A stretch of DNA of 64,000 nt. Source: CBDBKL01 sp965116215 (GTDB lineage Bacteria; Bdellovibrionota; Bdellovibrionia; Bdellovibrionales; JAKFYE01). Numbering within the stretch: position 1 is the stretch's first letter; each line of letters begins with the position of its first letter. The position numbers and the translations under genes are program-made. Below the pieces are notes generated by a model that had not been told where the DNA came from, did not search any database, and saw only the letters and a program-made list of their open reading frames with translations. Shown piece after piece: positions 50,518-59,999 of this stretch. The stretch covers positions 1,364,001-1,428,000 of the forward strand of contig OZ220494.1 in assembly GCA_965116215.1 (NCBI GenBank), in the 5' to 3' direction.

Positions 50518-52959
50518 TTATACATCTAACTCATTAATCATGAGAGCATTTTCTTCAATAAATTTTCTTCGTGGTTCCACTGACTCTCCCATTAAAACAC
50601 TAAACATTTCGTCTGCAGAAACAGCATCACTAATAGAGACCTGTAACAAAGTTCTATTATTAGGATTCAATGTTGTCTCCCAAAGTTGTTCTGGATTCAT
50701 TTCTCCCAGACCCTTATATCTTTGAATATAACAGCCCTTTTTTCCCATATCTAAAATTCCAGCGAACATCTCAAAAACATTCTTATATTCAAATGTTTTC
50801 TCATCTATAGAAATAGAAACAGGATGCGATACAACAGATTTTATTTCATTCCAAAGATCTATAAGTTCAGTAAATTCACTAGAAGTGGGGACTTCCAATG
50901 TTAATACGCTCGTTTTTTTATTAACAAAATAACTAGTAATGATTTCTATATTAACTCCATTATGTTCTGTATCTACAGATATCTTTGATTCGATATCTAT
51001 CTTCTCACTTTCCAACATTTTTTCTTGAGTCCAAGACCGAAATCGATCAACTAGATTTTGAGCCGATTCTTTTGTCTTCAGTCCTTGCTTGAGATTTATA
51101 TTTTCTTCTAAAAGAAATTTAATAAGACGTTCATCAAATTTATTGGAAAGAGTTTTTATGAGTTGACTCAATCTTTCTATAGACTTCATAAACAAAAAAA
51201 GTTCTTTGTCATTCAGGATCTTTTTTGCATTTTCTATTTTTAAATTCTTAAGAGAAAGATTTAAAATATGGTCTGTTAACGATCCTTCGTCTTTAATATA
51301 GGTCTCTAGCTTACCTTTTTTCACCTTATAAAGTGGTGGTTGAGCAATGTAAACATATCCTCTTTCGATAATCTGTGGCAGTTGTCTATAAAAAAAAGTG
51401 AGAAGTAGTGTTCGAATATGTGATCCATCGACATCAGCATCTGTCATAATAATAATTTTATGATATCTGACTTTGTCAAAGTTAAAGTTTTCCTTTCCAA
51501 TTCCAGTACCTAAAGCAGAAATCATTGTTTTGATCTCTTCATTAGAGAGCATTTTTTCAAAACGCGCTTTTTCGACATTAAGAATTTTACCCCTAAGAGG
51601 TAAGATAGCCTGCGTTTTTCTATCTCTAGCCTGCTTTGCTGAACCTCCAGCCGAATCCCCTTCCACAAGATACAGCTCACACAATGCAGGATCCGTCTCT
51701 TGACAATCAGCCATTTTTCCAGGAAGAGAATGACTATCTAGTGCTGTCTTTCTTCGAGCTAAATCTCTGGCTTTGCGTGCTGCTAATCGAGCCTTTGCCG
51801 AATCCACGCACTTTCCTATAACAGTTTTTGCTGGCTTTGGATTTCTATCAAACCAATCAGCAAGTTTTTCATTCACAAGAGATTCCACAATACCTTTGAT
51901 CTCATGAGTTCCCAGTTTTGTTTTTGTTTGGCCCTCAAATTGAGGCTCAGGAACCTTAACAGAAATGACCGCAGCTAATCCTTCTCGAATGTCATCCCCT
52001 TCCAAATTGCTGGTGAGGTTCTTTAATAAATTCTTATTTTGAGCATAGGTGTTTGTGGTTCGAGTGAGCGCAGATCTAAAACCAACAAGATGTGTACCCC
52101 CTTCAACAGTATTGACATTGTTACAGTATGTATAAATAGATTCTGAATAAGAGTCATTCCACTGCATAGCAATGTCAACTTCCACACCCTCCTTTTTTCC
52201 AGTAAAATAAATCACCTCTTTATGGGTGGGTTTTTTAGATTGATTCAAGTACCCTACAAACTCAACAATTCCATTATTGAACCGAAAACTATTTGTTTTA
52301 TTCAATCGTTCATCTTTGAAAACAATTTCAAGACCTTTATTTAAAAAAGCTAGCTCTCTAAATCTATTGGATAAGATATCAAAATCAAATGTTGTAGACT
52401 CTTCTTTAAAAATAGTTTTATCTGGTCTGAAGGTTGTTTTTGTTCCTGTTTTATCCGTGCTCCCTACAACTTCTAGTTCACCTATGGGAAGACCTTTCTC
52501 ATAAGACTGTCTCCAAACTTTTCCATTTCTTTTCACTTCCACATTGCAATGACTGGATAAGGCATTAACAACAGAGGCACCTACACCATGTAGACCACCT
52601 GAAACCTTATAAGACGAACTATCGAATTTCCCTCCTGCATGAAGAATTGTCATAACAACTTCTAAAGCAGATTTCCCCTTTTCATGCTGCTCAACAGGTA
52701 TGCCCCGGCCATTGTCCTCAATCGTAATTGATTCATTAGCATGAATAGTGATTACAATTTTATCACAATAACCAGCTAAGGCCTCGTCAATAGAGTTGTC
52801 CAAAATTTCAAAAACAAGATGATGATACCCCCGATTAAAAGTATCTCCAATATACATTCCAGGGCGTTTTCTAACAGCCTCAAGACCTTCTAAAATTTTA
52901 ATAGAATCAGCACTATATTTTTTATCTATAGCTGATGAGACATCTCTTTTTTCAAACAC
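50518..52959 (-). CDS. gyrB: DNA gyrase subunit B
   Basis: From GTG 52957-52959, with GGAG five bases before, the protein has 813 residues starting MFEKRDVSSAIDKKYSADSI; the longer open frame is inside recF. The GHKL ATPase has EGLEAVRKRPGMYIGDT and DNSIDEALAG; the TOPRIM part has LVEGDSAGGSAKQARDRKTQ and IMTDADVDGSHIRTLL; the end has QRYKGLGEMNPEQLWET. The long insert before the last motif marks the Gram-negative type. It overlaps recF by 34 bases. Confidence 0.96.
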   Translation of the reverse strand: MFEKRDVSSAIDKKYSADSIKILEGLEAVRKRPGMYIGDTFNRGYHHLVFEILDNSIDEALAGYCDKIVITIHANESITIEDNGRGIPVEQHEKGKSALEVVMTILHAGGKFDSSSYKVSGGLHGVGASVVNALSSHCNVEVKRNGKVWRQSYEKGLPIGELEVVGSTDKTGTKTTFRPDKTIFKEESTTFDFDILSNRFRELAFLNKGLEIVFKDERLNKTNSFRFNNGIVEFVGYLNQSKKPTHKEVIYFTGKKEGVEVDIAMQWNDSYSESIYTYCNNVNTVEGGTHLVGFRSALTRTTNTYAQNKNLLKNLTSNLEGDDIREGLAAVISVKVPEPQFEGQTKTKLGTHEIKGIVESLVNEKLADWFDRNPKPAKTVIGKCVDSAKARLAARKARDLARRKTALDSHSLPGKMADCQETDPALCELYLVEGDSAGGSAKQARDRKTQAILPLRGKILNVEKARFEKMLSNEEIKTMISALGTGIGKENFNFDKVRYHKIIIMTDADVDGSHIRTLLLTFFYRQLPQIIERGYVYIAQPPLYKVKKGKLETYIKDEGSLTDHILNLSLKNLKIENAKKILNDKELFLFMKSIERLSQLIKTLSNKFDERLIKFLLEENINLKQGLKTKESAQNLVDRFRSWTQEKMLESEKIDIESKISVDTEHNGVNIEIITSYFVNKKTSVLTLEVPTSSEFTELIDLWNEIKSVVSHPVSISIDEKTFEYKNVFEMFAGILDMGKKGCYIQRYKGLGEMNPEQLWETTLNPNNRTLLQVSISDAVSADEMFSVLMGESVEPRRKFIEENALMINELDV

Positions 52960-54089
52960 TTCGTCTCCATGTCTTGTAGAAGTTGGCCATTTTTTACAGT
53001 ATAAAAAACAAAGTCTTCTAAACTCTGTCCATCTGGTAAATTTGTCGTTGTCATAAGAGCCTGTACCTGACAACTTCTTAAAAACTCTATAAGAAAAATT
53101 CCCCTTTGCTTATCCAATTCAGAGAGAACATCATCAAGCAACAACATAGGAAAGCTCCTATGGATCTTTTTATGATACACTATTTGTGCTATTTTGAAAG
53201 CTAATATCATCATCCTCTGCTCTCCCTGAGAAGACGAGTAACGTGAGTCCATACCTTGATATTTAAAAACAATATCGTGCTTATGAGGTCCTACTAAAGA
53301 TGTGCCAACACTCCATTCCCGAGAAGCCAATTCCTCTAAACGATAACGTATGGCGGCATCAAAATCTTCTCTCTTCCAATCACGAGTGTTCTTTCCTTTT
53401 ATAGAGTATTGCAGTTCTAAATATACATTCTCAAGATTCATTAAGGCCTTTAAATTCTCACTCATGACAGGCTCTAAATCTAAAAGAACTTTCTTTCTCA
53501 AATAGGATATTTCTATCGTCGTTTCTAAGTATAAAGGATTAAGACTTCTCATAACAGGCTCTGCTTGTTTTCTATCTTTTTTTCCCATAATCACGTTTCT
53601 TAGTAGAGTATTTCTCGATTTTAATATTCTCCTATGTCGTTTTAAAAGATCGCTCGATTCCTTAACTAATAAAGCCAACGATTCATCTATTAAAAACCTT
53701 CTCATATCTGAACCACCTTTGATGGCCAATAAGCTCTCTGGACTAAACAAGATGGAAGGAAAGAGACTGGATAATTTGTATGAAGACACTTTTTTATTAT
53801 TTAATGTATATATCTTTCTTGCATCTTCAAATTTTAAAGATAATTTATCAGTTTTTCCATCATGATCCACCTCAACTGATATTAAAGATGTATTTTTCCC
53901 CTTTTGAATAAAATGTCCATTTTGCCCCTGCCGAAAACTTATCCCATTTAGTAATAAATAAAGAGCCTCAACCACATTGGTTTTCCCTTGCCCATTACTT
54001 CCCACTAAAACAGTTAAAGTTTTACACATATTCAAATGGATTTTAGGAATATTTCGAAAATCAACAATTTTTAAGTTCTTAAACTGCAT
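52926..54089 (-). CDS. recF: Recombination protein RecF
   Basis: RecF loads RecA at single-strand gaps with RecO and RecR. 387 residues: Walker A VGSNGQGKTNVVEALYLL near residue 33, ABC-type signature SSQGEQRMMILAFKIAQIV at about 290, and Walker B MLLLDDVLSELDKQRG. Length is normal. It lies four bases after dnaN and overlaps gyrB, the standard dnaA-dnaN-recF-gyrB order. Confidence 0.96.
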   Translation of the reverse strand: MQFKNLKIVDFRNIPKIHLNMCKTLTVLVGSNGQGKTNVVEALYLLLNGISFRQGQNGHFIQKGKNTSLISVEVDHDGKTDKLSLKFEDARKIYTLNNKKVSSYKLSSLFPSILFSPESLLAIKGGSDMRRFLIDESLALLVKESSDLLKRHRRILKSRNTLLRNVIMGKKDRKQAEPVMRSLNPLYLETTIEISYLRKKVLLDLEPVMSENLKALMNLENVYLELQYSIKGKNTRDWKREDFDAAIRYRLEELASREWSVGTSLVGPHKHDIVFKYQGMDSRYSSSQGEQRMMILAFKIAQIVYHKKIHRSFPMLLLDDVLSELDKQRGIFLIEFLRSCQVQALMTTTNLPDGQSLEDFVFYTVKNGQLLQDMETKCLKKEMSHQL

Positions 54090-54093
54090 ATAA

Positions 54094-55221
54094 TCAAATA
54101 CGCATAGGCATGACTATACACGTATAATCTTTATCGTGGCAGGGCTTAATTAAACCTGGTGAAAGCCGATCGTTCAGATGAATTTGGACATCTTCATCAT
54201 CAAAACTGTTTAATATATCTAATAAATATTTAGCATTAAAACCTATCTTAATCTGATCTCCTTTATAATCTATATCTAACTCTTCGTGGGCTTCACCCAT
54301 ATCTGGATTATTGGACGATATTTTTAGAGATTTTTTTGAAAAATCTAAAGTAACCCCTTTTGAACTCTGGTTGGACAACAGAGAGACACGTTTTAATGAA
54401 GAGACCAAAGGATAACGAGCTACCTTAATTTTAAAACTCAATCCCTTCGGAATAAGTTGTTTATAATTAGGATACTTTCCTTCTATAAGACGAACCATCA
54501 GTACTGTAGACTCATTTTTAAAAATAAACTGAGATCCATCTACAGAAATACTAACTCTATCTGTATGAACGTCCTCCAAAAGACGTTTCACTTCATTTAA
54601 ACCCTTCCTAGGAATAATAACTCCCAGGTCAAAAACGTCTTTGGTTTTAGTATCTTCTGCGTTCCTATCCACTAAACTCAATCGATGACCATCTGTAGCT
54701 ACCATTCTGTAGGAAGCGTTTTTTGTTTTTCCTAATTTTTCAAAATAAACACCATTGAGATGGTATCGTGTTTCATCATGAGAAACACTGTAAATAGTCT
54801 TCCCTATCATATCTTTCAATACCTCTGTAGGTATGCTCATAAAATGATTTCCCTTGTATACAGGAAAAACAGGGAACTCATCAGGAGATGTTCCAACAAG
54901 GGTAAAATCTGTTTTTTCCTGTTGAATCGTTAACCAATTGTTGTCTTTCTTCTTAAAGAGAATAGGTTGATTATCATCCATCTCCCTAATAATTTGAAAA
55001 AGATTTCTTGAATGAACCGCAATACGTCCTTCTTTTTTAATTTTTATAGGAGCTTCATCTGTTAAACTGACTTCAAGATCTGTAGCATAAACTCTTAATT
55101 TATCTCTCTTTGCCTCTAATAAGACATTCACCAATGTTGGCATTGTACTGCGTTTTTCGACAATGTTTTGAGTTTTTCCTAAAAGATTTAAAAAATCTAT
55201 CTTTTCTATCCTGAATTCCAT
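54094..55221 (-). CDS. dnaN: DNA polymerase III beta sliding clamp
   Basis: 375 residues forming three clamp domains. Landmarks are MEFRIEKIDFLNLLGKTQNI at the start, YHLNGVYFEKLGKTKNASYR followed by MVATDGHRLSL, and the C-terminal CIVMPMRI, the family's typical MPMR end. GGGAGGAG precedes ATG 55221. Confidence 0.97.
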   Translation of the reverse strand: MEFRIEKIDFLNLLGKTQNIVEKRSTMPTLVNVLLEAKRDKLRVYATDLEVSLTDEAPIKIKKEGRIAVHSRNLFQIIREMDDNQPILFKKKDNNWLTIQQEKTDFTLVGTSPDEFPVFPVYKGNHFMSIPTEVLKDMIGKTIYSVSHDETRYHLNGVYFEKLGKTKNASYRMVATDGHRLSLVDRNAEDTKTKDVFDLGVIIPRKGLNEVKRLLEDVHTDRVSISVDGSQFIFKNESTVLMVRLIEGKYPNYKQLIPKGLSFKIKVARYPLVSSLKRVSLLSNQSSKGVTLDFSKKSLKISSNNPDMGEAHEELDIDYKGDQIKIGFNAKYLLDILNSFDDEDVQIHLNDRLSPGLIKPCHDKDYTCIVMPMRI

Positions 55222-55446
55222 TTTCTCCTCCCGGAATATTTCAAAATCTATTTTTATATATAAAATAGTAGTTATTGTAGAGAATGTTTATAATGTGTAT
55301 TTCTTACTAAACCTTTAAATTTTATCTTGTTTTGTTGTTTACAATAAAGTTTAAAAGCCTTTTCATAAAAAAGAGTTTTTTGTGAACTTCTTTTTTCCAC
55401 AAAAATATACCCTATTTTCTAAAGACTTTTTCCACAACCTCCTTGC
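55222..55446. other. Candidate chromosomal origin (oriC) between dnaA and dnaN
   Basis: A 225-base, very AT-rich gap containing two DnaA-box-like nonamers TTTTCCACA at 55393-55401 and 55428-55436 in the same orientation, next to the dnaA stop, and an AT-only-looking stretch (about 55250-55345) that could serve as the unwinding element. Gene orientation diverges on either side of this zone (minus to the left, plus to the right). Fewer boxes are visible than in many origins, so more may lie within dnaA or upstream of it. Confidence 0.5.
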
Positions 55447-56859
55447 TTATGCTTTTGACTCGATATGTTCAGATAAATTCTTAATGTCTTTTTGTATTTC
55501 ATAATTTTTATGGGTTTCTATTTTTTTAATAGAATGCATAACTGTAGTGTGATCTCTTCCATTAAAGGCTCTTCCGATATCAACTAGGGATTTATCTTTT
55601 AGATATTTTCGAATGAGGAACATAGCCATTTGGCGAGCCGTTACTATGGGTTTAGAGCGATTTTTCGATTTGAGTTCTGGCACTTTAATTTTATAGTGAT
55701 GAGCAACTATTTTTTGTATGTCTTCTGTAGTGAGTGGGAGCGTTTTAGAGTTATGATTTGCAAGAAAATTTTGAGCTATTTCTAAAGAAATAGGCAGAGC
55801 TTTTAATTCTGTGTACATTTTGACTTTATTTAAATTTCCTTCAAGTTCTCGAACAGATTTTTTGGAAATTTTGGCTAAGAATTCTAAAACATCGTCGGGA
55901 ACATGAAGGTTCATTATTTCTGTTTTCTGCTTTAAAATAGCTATTCGTGTTTCTATGTCTGGCATTTGAATATCAGCAATAAGTCCCCATTCTAATCTCG
56001 TTCGAATTCTTTCCGTCAAACCTTGAATATCTTTAGGCATACAATCACTGGCCACAACGACTTGTCTTCCTTTTTCAAAAAAAGAATTTAATGTATGAAA
56101 AAACTCTTCTTGTACACTCTCTCCTCTACCAAAAGTTTGAATATCATCCATTAAAAGAACATGATATTTTTCTCTGTATCGCTTTTTAAACAGGTCCATT
56201 TTTTTGTGGCGTATTCCGGCTATGCATTCGGTGAAAAATTTCTCAGCAGACAGATACTTGACTCTCAAATCTGGAAAATTTTCTTGTATATATTTACCTG
56301 TGGCATGGAGTAAATGTGTTTTTCCAACACCTGTTGGACCGTAGATAAAAAGAGGATTGTATCCCTTTCCTGGAGACTGTGCGACTCTATAGCAAGCTCC
56401 ATGTGCAAATTCACTGTTCTGCCCAACGACAAAGGTATTAAATGTGTAAGTAGGATTTAAATACTCTTTGTGTGACGATACTCTTAGTAGGTTTTTCTCA
56501 GAATCTGAAGAAGATACGGTCGTCGGGGTCAGTGATGTCTTCTCCTGCTCTGCAGCTTTTGAAGTCTGTTCTAAGTGACTTGAACCTTCTTTTTTTTGGA
56601 AACAGACATGTATTTCAACTTCAAGAGGATGTCCATGGATATCAGAAATCTCCTGATGAATCATTTTGAGGTTGTCTGTTATCCAATCCCTACACAGCTC
56701 TGAAGGGACGCTCAAATGAAGTTTCTGTTGCCCTGATAAAAGAGAGGACTGCTGTAATTTTATAAATTCTACTTGGTCGATCCATGCTAAAAGCTTATGA
56801 TTTGAAGGATTTTTCTGTCTAATGTTGATTTTAGCTTTTTCCCAGATATTTTTTTCCAT
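55447..56859 (-). CDS. dnaA: Chromosomal replication initiator DnaA
   Basis: 470 residues from ATG 56859 (GAGGGGG upstream), starting MEKNIWEKAKINIRQKNPSN; a further 26 in-frame codons upstream are not DnaA-like. Domain III has Walker A IYGPTGVGKTHLLHATG and Walker B VLLMDDIQTF. The domain IV DNA-binding signature is GRAFNGRDHTTVMHSIKKIE. A low-complexity linker (about 105-140) joins domains I and III. It is divergent from rpmH. Confidence 0.97.
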   Translation of the reverse strand: MEKNIWEKAKINIRQKNPSNHKLLAWIDQVEFIKLQQSSLLSGQQKLHLSVPSELCRDWITDNLKMIHQEISDIHGHPLEVEIHVCFQKKEGSSHLEQTSKAAEQEKTSLTPTTVSSSDSEKNLLRVSSHKEYLNPTYTFNTFVVGQNSEFAHGACYRVAQSPGKGYNPLFIYGPTGVGKTHLLHATGKYIQENFPDLRVKYLSAEKFFTECIAGIRHKKMDLFKKRYREKYHVLLMDDIQTFGRGESVQEEFFHTLNSFFEKGRQVVVASDCMPKDIQGLTERIRTRLEWGLIADIQMPDIETRIAILKQKTEIMNLHVPDDVLEFLAKISKKSVRELEGNLNKVKMYTELKALPISLEIAQNFLANHNSKTLPLTTEDIQKIVAHHYKIKVPELKSKNRSKPIVTARQMAMFLIRKYLKDKSLVDIGRAFNGRDHTTVMHSIKKIETHKNYEIQKDIKNLSEHIESKA

Positions 56860-56960
56860 TTCCCCCTCTATAGACTCGAAACTGAGATCAAAAGACACCC
56901 CAAAAACGGCTGAGTCCTGCTTCTGGGGGTTTAACAAAAAGAAGCCAGGTTTTCAATCGC

Positions 56961-56990
56961 TTGACTTCATTTGCCGCAACATGGTTCTAT
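56961..56990 (+). promoter_or_regulatory. Possible rpmH promoter
   Basis: TTGACT (56961-56966), an 18-base spacer and TTCTAT (56985-56990), about 47 bases upstream of the rpmH ATG. Four to five of six consensus positions match in each hexamer. The gap 56860-57036 must also contain the divergent dnaA promoter, which I could not place. Confidence 0.35.
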
Positions 56991-57036
56991 GTCGCATCTC
57001 AGAAATTAATATATATTTCATTTGAGGAGTCATCTG

Positions 57037-57186
57037 ATGAAAAGGACGTATCAGCCCAGTCGTAGGCGACGAAAAAAAACTCATGGATTCCGAGGCCGTA
57101 TGGCCGATAGAGTGGGGCAGAAGGTTTTATCAAGGCGTCGAGCTAAAGGGCGTAAACAAATATCTGTGACATGTGGAGGAAAATAA
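57037..57186 (+). CDS. rpmH: 50S ribosomal protein L34
   Basis: 49 residues, very basic: MKRTYQPSRRRRKKTHGFRG and RMADRVGQKVLSRRRAKGRK are the L34 hallmarks. GAGGAG lies seven bases before ATG. It heads the conserved rpmH-rnpA-yidD-yidC run and is divergent from dnaA. Confidence 0.97.
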   Translation: MKRTYQPSRRRRKKTHGFRGRMADRVGQKVLSRRRAKGRKQISVTCGGK

Positions 57187-57190
57187 TCTT

Positions 57191-57538
57191 TTGCTGTGGT
57201 CAAAAAAAGTATTAAAGCATCGTGTTCTATTTGAATCTATTAAACGTTCAGGGCAGAAAGTTTTTTCGGATAAAACATTGATGTGGTGCTACAGAGAAAA
57301 TCAAGAAAAAATGAATCGTTATGGATGGACAGTTCCCCATTATGTTGGAAATGCTGTTTTTCGTAATCGAATTAAGAGGTGGAGTCGAGACTTCCTTAGA
57401 AACTTTGACAAAATCCATCCAGAACTTGGAGTAGATATCAATGTCCTATTTTATTCAAAAGAAAGAGAAATCCGATACAACACATTTAAGAAATCTATGG
57501 ACAGAGCCGAAGCTGCTTTCTTTAGAAAGAGGAGTTAG
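57191..57538 (+). CDS. rnpA: Ribonuclease P protein component
   Basis: RnpA helps the RNase P RNA bind pre-tRNA leaders. I place the start at TTG 57191, ten bases after GGAGGA, giving about 115 residues; GTG 57173 (121 residues, overlapping rpmH) has no ribosome site. The signature VGNAVFRNRIKRWSRDFLRN and the N-terminal LKHRVLFESIKRSGQKVFSD are typical. The end overlaps yidD. Confidence 0.9.
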   Translation: MLWSKKVLKHRVLFESIKRSGQKVFSDKTLMWCYRENQEKMNRYGWTVPHYVGNAVFRNRIKRWSRDFLRNFDKIHPELGVDINVLFYSKEREIRYNTFKKSMDRAEAAFFRKRS

Positions 57539-57821
57539 GTGTTTTTTTCTATATGCACTTTTTTTCTACCAATCCACGCTCTCTTTGTTCTTTGGGGGGA
57601 ACTGTCGTTTTTATCCCTCATGTTCAGAATATGCACGTGAAGCATTTGAAAAATATAAACCTCTCTATGCACTGCTGCTTGTCACCAAAAGACTCCTCAA
57701 ATGTAGGCCGTTAGGACCCAAGGGATATGATCCCCTTCCTGAAGTCTGTGAAAAAAAGACCCCTATGATTCGGCAAAAGGACTCCCTTTACGGAGATATT
57801 CACTATGTCAGAAAAACATAA
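57441..57821 (+). CDS. yidD: Membrane protein insertion efficiency factor YidD
   Basis: The YidD core is clear from about residue 33: FLYALFFYQSTLSLFFGGNC, then RFYPSCSEYAREAFEKY, KRLLKCRPLGPKGYDPLPE. The only ATG in frame (57441) lies 98 bases inside rnpA and would give 126 residues; the first 30 are not YidD-like, so a non-ATG start near 57507 behind AAAGAGGAG-type sequence is also possible. Start uncertain, identity not. The end overlaps yidC by 17 bases. Confidence 0.85.
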   Translation: MSYFIQKKEKSDTTHLRNLWTEPKLLSLERGVRCFFLYALFFYQSTLSLFFGGNCRFYPSCSEYAREAFEKYKPLYALLLVTKRLLKCRPLGPKGYDPLPEVCEKKTPMIRQKDSLYGDIHYVRKT

Positions 57822-59418
57822 TTTTTTAGATTCTAGAACTCTATTAGCTGCTGTTGTTGTTATTGCTATCCTTTTAGGATGGCAAAACTATATGGCTAAA
57901 AAATATCCTGTTGAAAAGTCTTTGCCTGTTAAAAAAGAAATGCCTTTGGCGCAAAAAAAGATGGAACCGGAAACAATACAACCCCCTGTTTCGCAATCAT
58001 TTCAAAAATATGAAAATGAAAACCTCTCTTTTGATATTTCTAATCAAGGGATGGGCTTGCATAATATTGTTGTTAAAAAATATAGAGATCGAAAACAAAA
58101 AGAAATTGTCTTTAGTTCTTCAGAAAACTTAGGTGCTTTTGAAACACGTCTTTTGGGAAAAGAAAACCCACTTTTCTTTGTGATCCAAAAGTCAAAACCT
58201 CATGAGTATGTTGGAAAAGCTCATTATGGGAATCTAAAGATCGTTAAAAAAATGACCATACAGCCTTTCCTATACACTATTGATGTTGAATTGGAAGTGT
58301 TAGGTATGCAAAAGGGGGTGTCTGGAATAGAAACAATATTGATAGAAAATTTAGAAGAGGGTTTAGAAAATGGTGGGTTTTTTACCCCTTCTTTCAATAC
58401 ACAGGCTATTTATTTTGATGTAGGAAGTGGAGGCTCGACAGATCGTCTTTATCTAGAACCACCGGAAAGAGAAACAGGAAAATTTTTCCGTCAAAAAATC
58501 AATTCAGAAAAAATAGATCAAGTGGCTATTGTGGCGATGGAAAGACACTACTTTGCTGCTGCGATACTCGATCGATCTCCTGTACAGCCAGAGCTAGTGG
58601 CCCATTATGAAGGCGTTGGTGGTTCAGGACAAATCAAAGCTATTGGAAAGTTAATGTATGTTTTGCCAGCGGGTAAAGATCGTCTCAATTTATCTTACTC
58701 TCTATTTACTGGACCAAAATCTTTTGACCTATTACAAGAGATCGACCCCCGCTTGGGAACCCTTGTTGACTTTGGTTATGGAGGATGGCTCGACTGGTTG
58801 GCTTATCCCCTATTTCGTTTGATGAAGTGGCTGTATAATCTCACTCTGAACTATGGAATGGCTATCATTCTTTTGACTATTGTGGTTCGTTTTTTGGTTA
58901 TGCCATTTACTATAATGTCTTTGCGGTCTATGAAAAAAATGCAGATCTATCAACCCCAAATTAAAGCCTTAAGGGAAAAATATAAGGAGGATCCAAAAAC
59001 TCAACAAGTAGAGATGATGAATTTTTTTAAAGAGCACAAAATAAACCCTATTGGTGGATGTTTACCTATGCTTTTACAAATGCCAGTGTTTTTTGCTCTT
59101 TATAGAGTTCTCTATCAAAGCATTGAATTGTATCAAGCCCCTTTTATTCTATGGATTCATGATTTAAGTTTAAAAGACCCTTACTATGTTTTACCTGTCC
59201 TTATGGGATTGACACTGTTTATTCAACAAAAGCTGACGCCCACAACAATGGACCCTGCACAAGCTAAGGTGATGATGTTTATGCCCATTATATTCTCACT
59301 ATTTATGTTATCACTTCCAAGTGGTTTAAATCTTTATATTTTTGTGAGCACGCTTTTTGGAATAGTACAGCATGTTGTTTTTATGAGAGATAAACAAGTA
59401 ACAAAAAAACAGGTGTAG
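57805..59418 (+). CDS. yidC: Membrane protein insertase YidC
   Basis: 537 residues. One N-terminal helix (FLDSRTLLAAVVVIAILLGW) is followed by the large periplasmic beta-domain (about 70-330) of Gram-negative YidC, then the conserved insertase core: YGMAIILLTIVVRFLVMPFT with its conserved Arg, KMQIYQPQIKALREKYKEDP, GGCLPMLLQMPVFFALYRVL, and the last helices around IIFSLFMLSLPSGLNLYIFV. Inserts proteins into the inner membrane with or without SecYEG. Confidence 0.96.
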   Translation: MSEKHNFLDSRTLLAAVVVIAILLGWQNYMAKKYPVEKSLPVKKEMPLAQKKMEPETIQPPVSQSFQKYENENLSFDISNQGMGLHNIVVKKYRDRKQKEIVFSSSENLGAFETRLLGKENPLFFVIQKSKPHEYVGKAHYGNLKIVKKMTIQPFLYTIDVELEVLGMQKGVSGIETILIENLEEGLENGGFFTPSFNTQAIYFDVGSGGSTDRLYLEPPERETGKFFRQKINSEKIDQVAIVAMERHYFAAAILDRSPVQPELVAHYEGVGGSGQIKAIGKLMYVLPAGKDRLNLSYSLFTGPKSFDLLQEIDPRLGTLVDFGYGGWLDWLAYPLFRLMKWLYNLTLNYGMAIILLTIVVRFLVMPFTIMSLRSMKKMQIYQPQIKALREKYKEDPKTQQVEMMNFFKEHKINPIGGCLPMLLQMPVFFALYRVLYQSIELYQAPFILWIHDLSLKDPYYVLPVLMGLTLFIQQKLTPTTMDPAQAKVMMFMPIIFSLFMLSLPSGLNLYIFVSTLFGIVQHVVFMRDKQVTKKQV

Positions 59419-59444
59419 TACAAACGTGAAAAAGGAGAAAAAAG

Positions 59445-59999
59445 ATGGGAATTTTTAAAAATATATTTTTCGGTAATGAAAAAAGTGAAAATGGTCTCGA
59501 TCAATCGGTTGAAATAATAGAAAAAACATTGGAAGAAATGATTGAAATCTCGGCTTTGGATTTAGCTTTTGATATTTTTGAAACAGAAGAAGGTGTGTTA
59601 AGTGTAGAATTAACAGGAGAAGATGAATCTTTATTGAAAGAACGAGAAGGTCAATTATTAGACGCCTTGCAGTTTTTTATACAAAGAGTATTACAGAATC
59701 AGCTTCCCAAAGAACGAGTCAAAGTGGTGTTCGATAGCAGTGGTTTTAGAGAAGAAGAAAACCAAACACTTATCGAAGAAGCCGATCGTTTAAAAAAGAT
59801 TGTGTTGAAGACAAAGAAAGCTGTTTATTGCCGAGCTTTACCGCCGAGCGGGAGAAAAGTCATTCACCAACGTCTGGCTGAAGATGGTCGTGTTAAAAGT
59901 CGTTCTATTGGAGATCGGTTATATAAAAAAATTAGAATATCTTTGGCCACTGAGATAAAAGACAATAAAAACAGATCACGTCGTAGAAATCCGTCATGA
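59445..59999 (+). CDS. KH/R3H RNA-binding protein (Jag/KhpB-like)
   Basis: 184 residues. A KH-like domain at about 45-105 (GEDESLLKEREGQLLDALQF, then FIQRVLQNQLP) and an R3H domain at the end (ALPPSGRKVIHQRLAEDGR, VKSRSIGDRLYKKIRI). The separate Jag_N domain of Firmicutes is not evident; an acidic stretch replaces it. Its location after yidC is universal for this family. Its ATGA end overlaps mnmE. Confidence 0.9.
   Translation: MGIFKNIFFGNEKSENGLDQSVEIIEKTLEEMIEISALDLAFDIFETEEGVLSVELTGEDESLLKEREGQLLDALQFFIQRVLQNQLPKERVKVVFDSSGFREEENQTLIEEADRLKKIVLKTKKAVYCRALPPSGRKVIHQRLAEDGRVKSRSIGDRLYKKIRISLATEIKDNKNRSRRRNPS

Noticed and set aside
52960..53073. N-terminal extension of GyrB
   Set aside because: Lies entirely within recF, is not GyrB-like, and a well-placed GGAG/GTG start exists at 52959.
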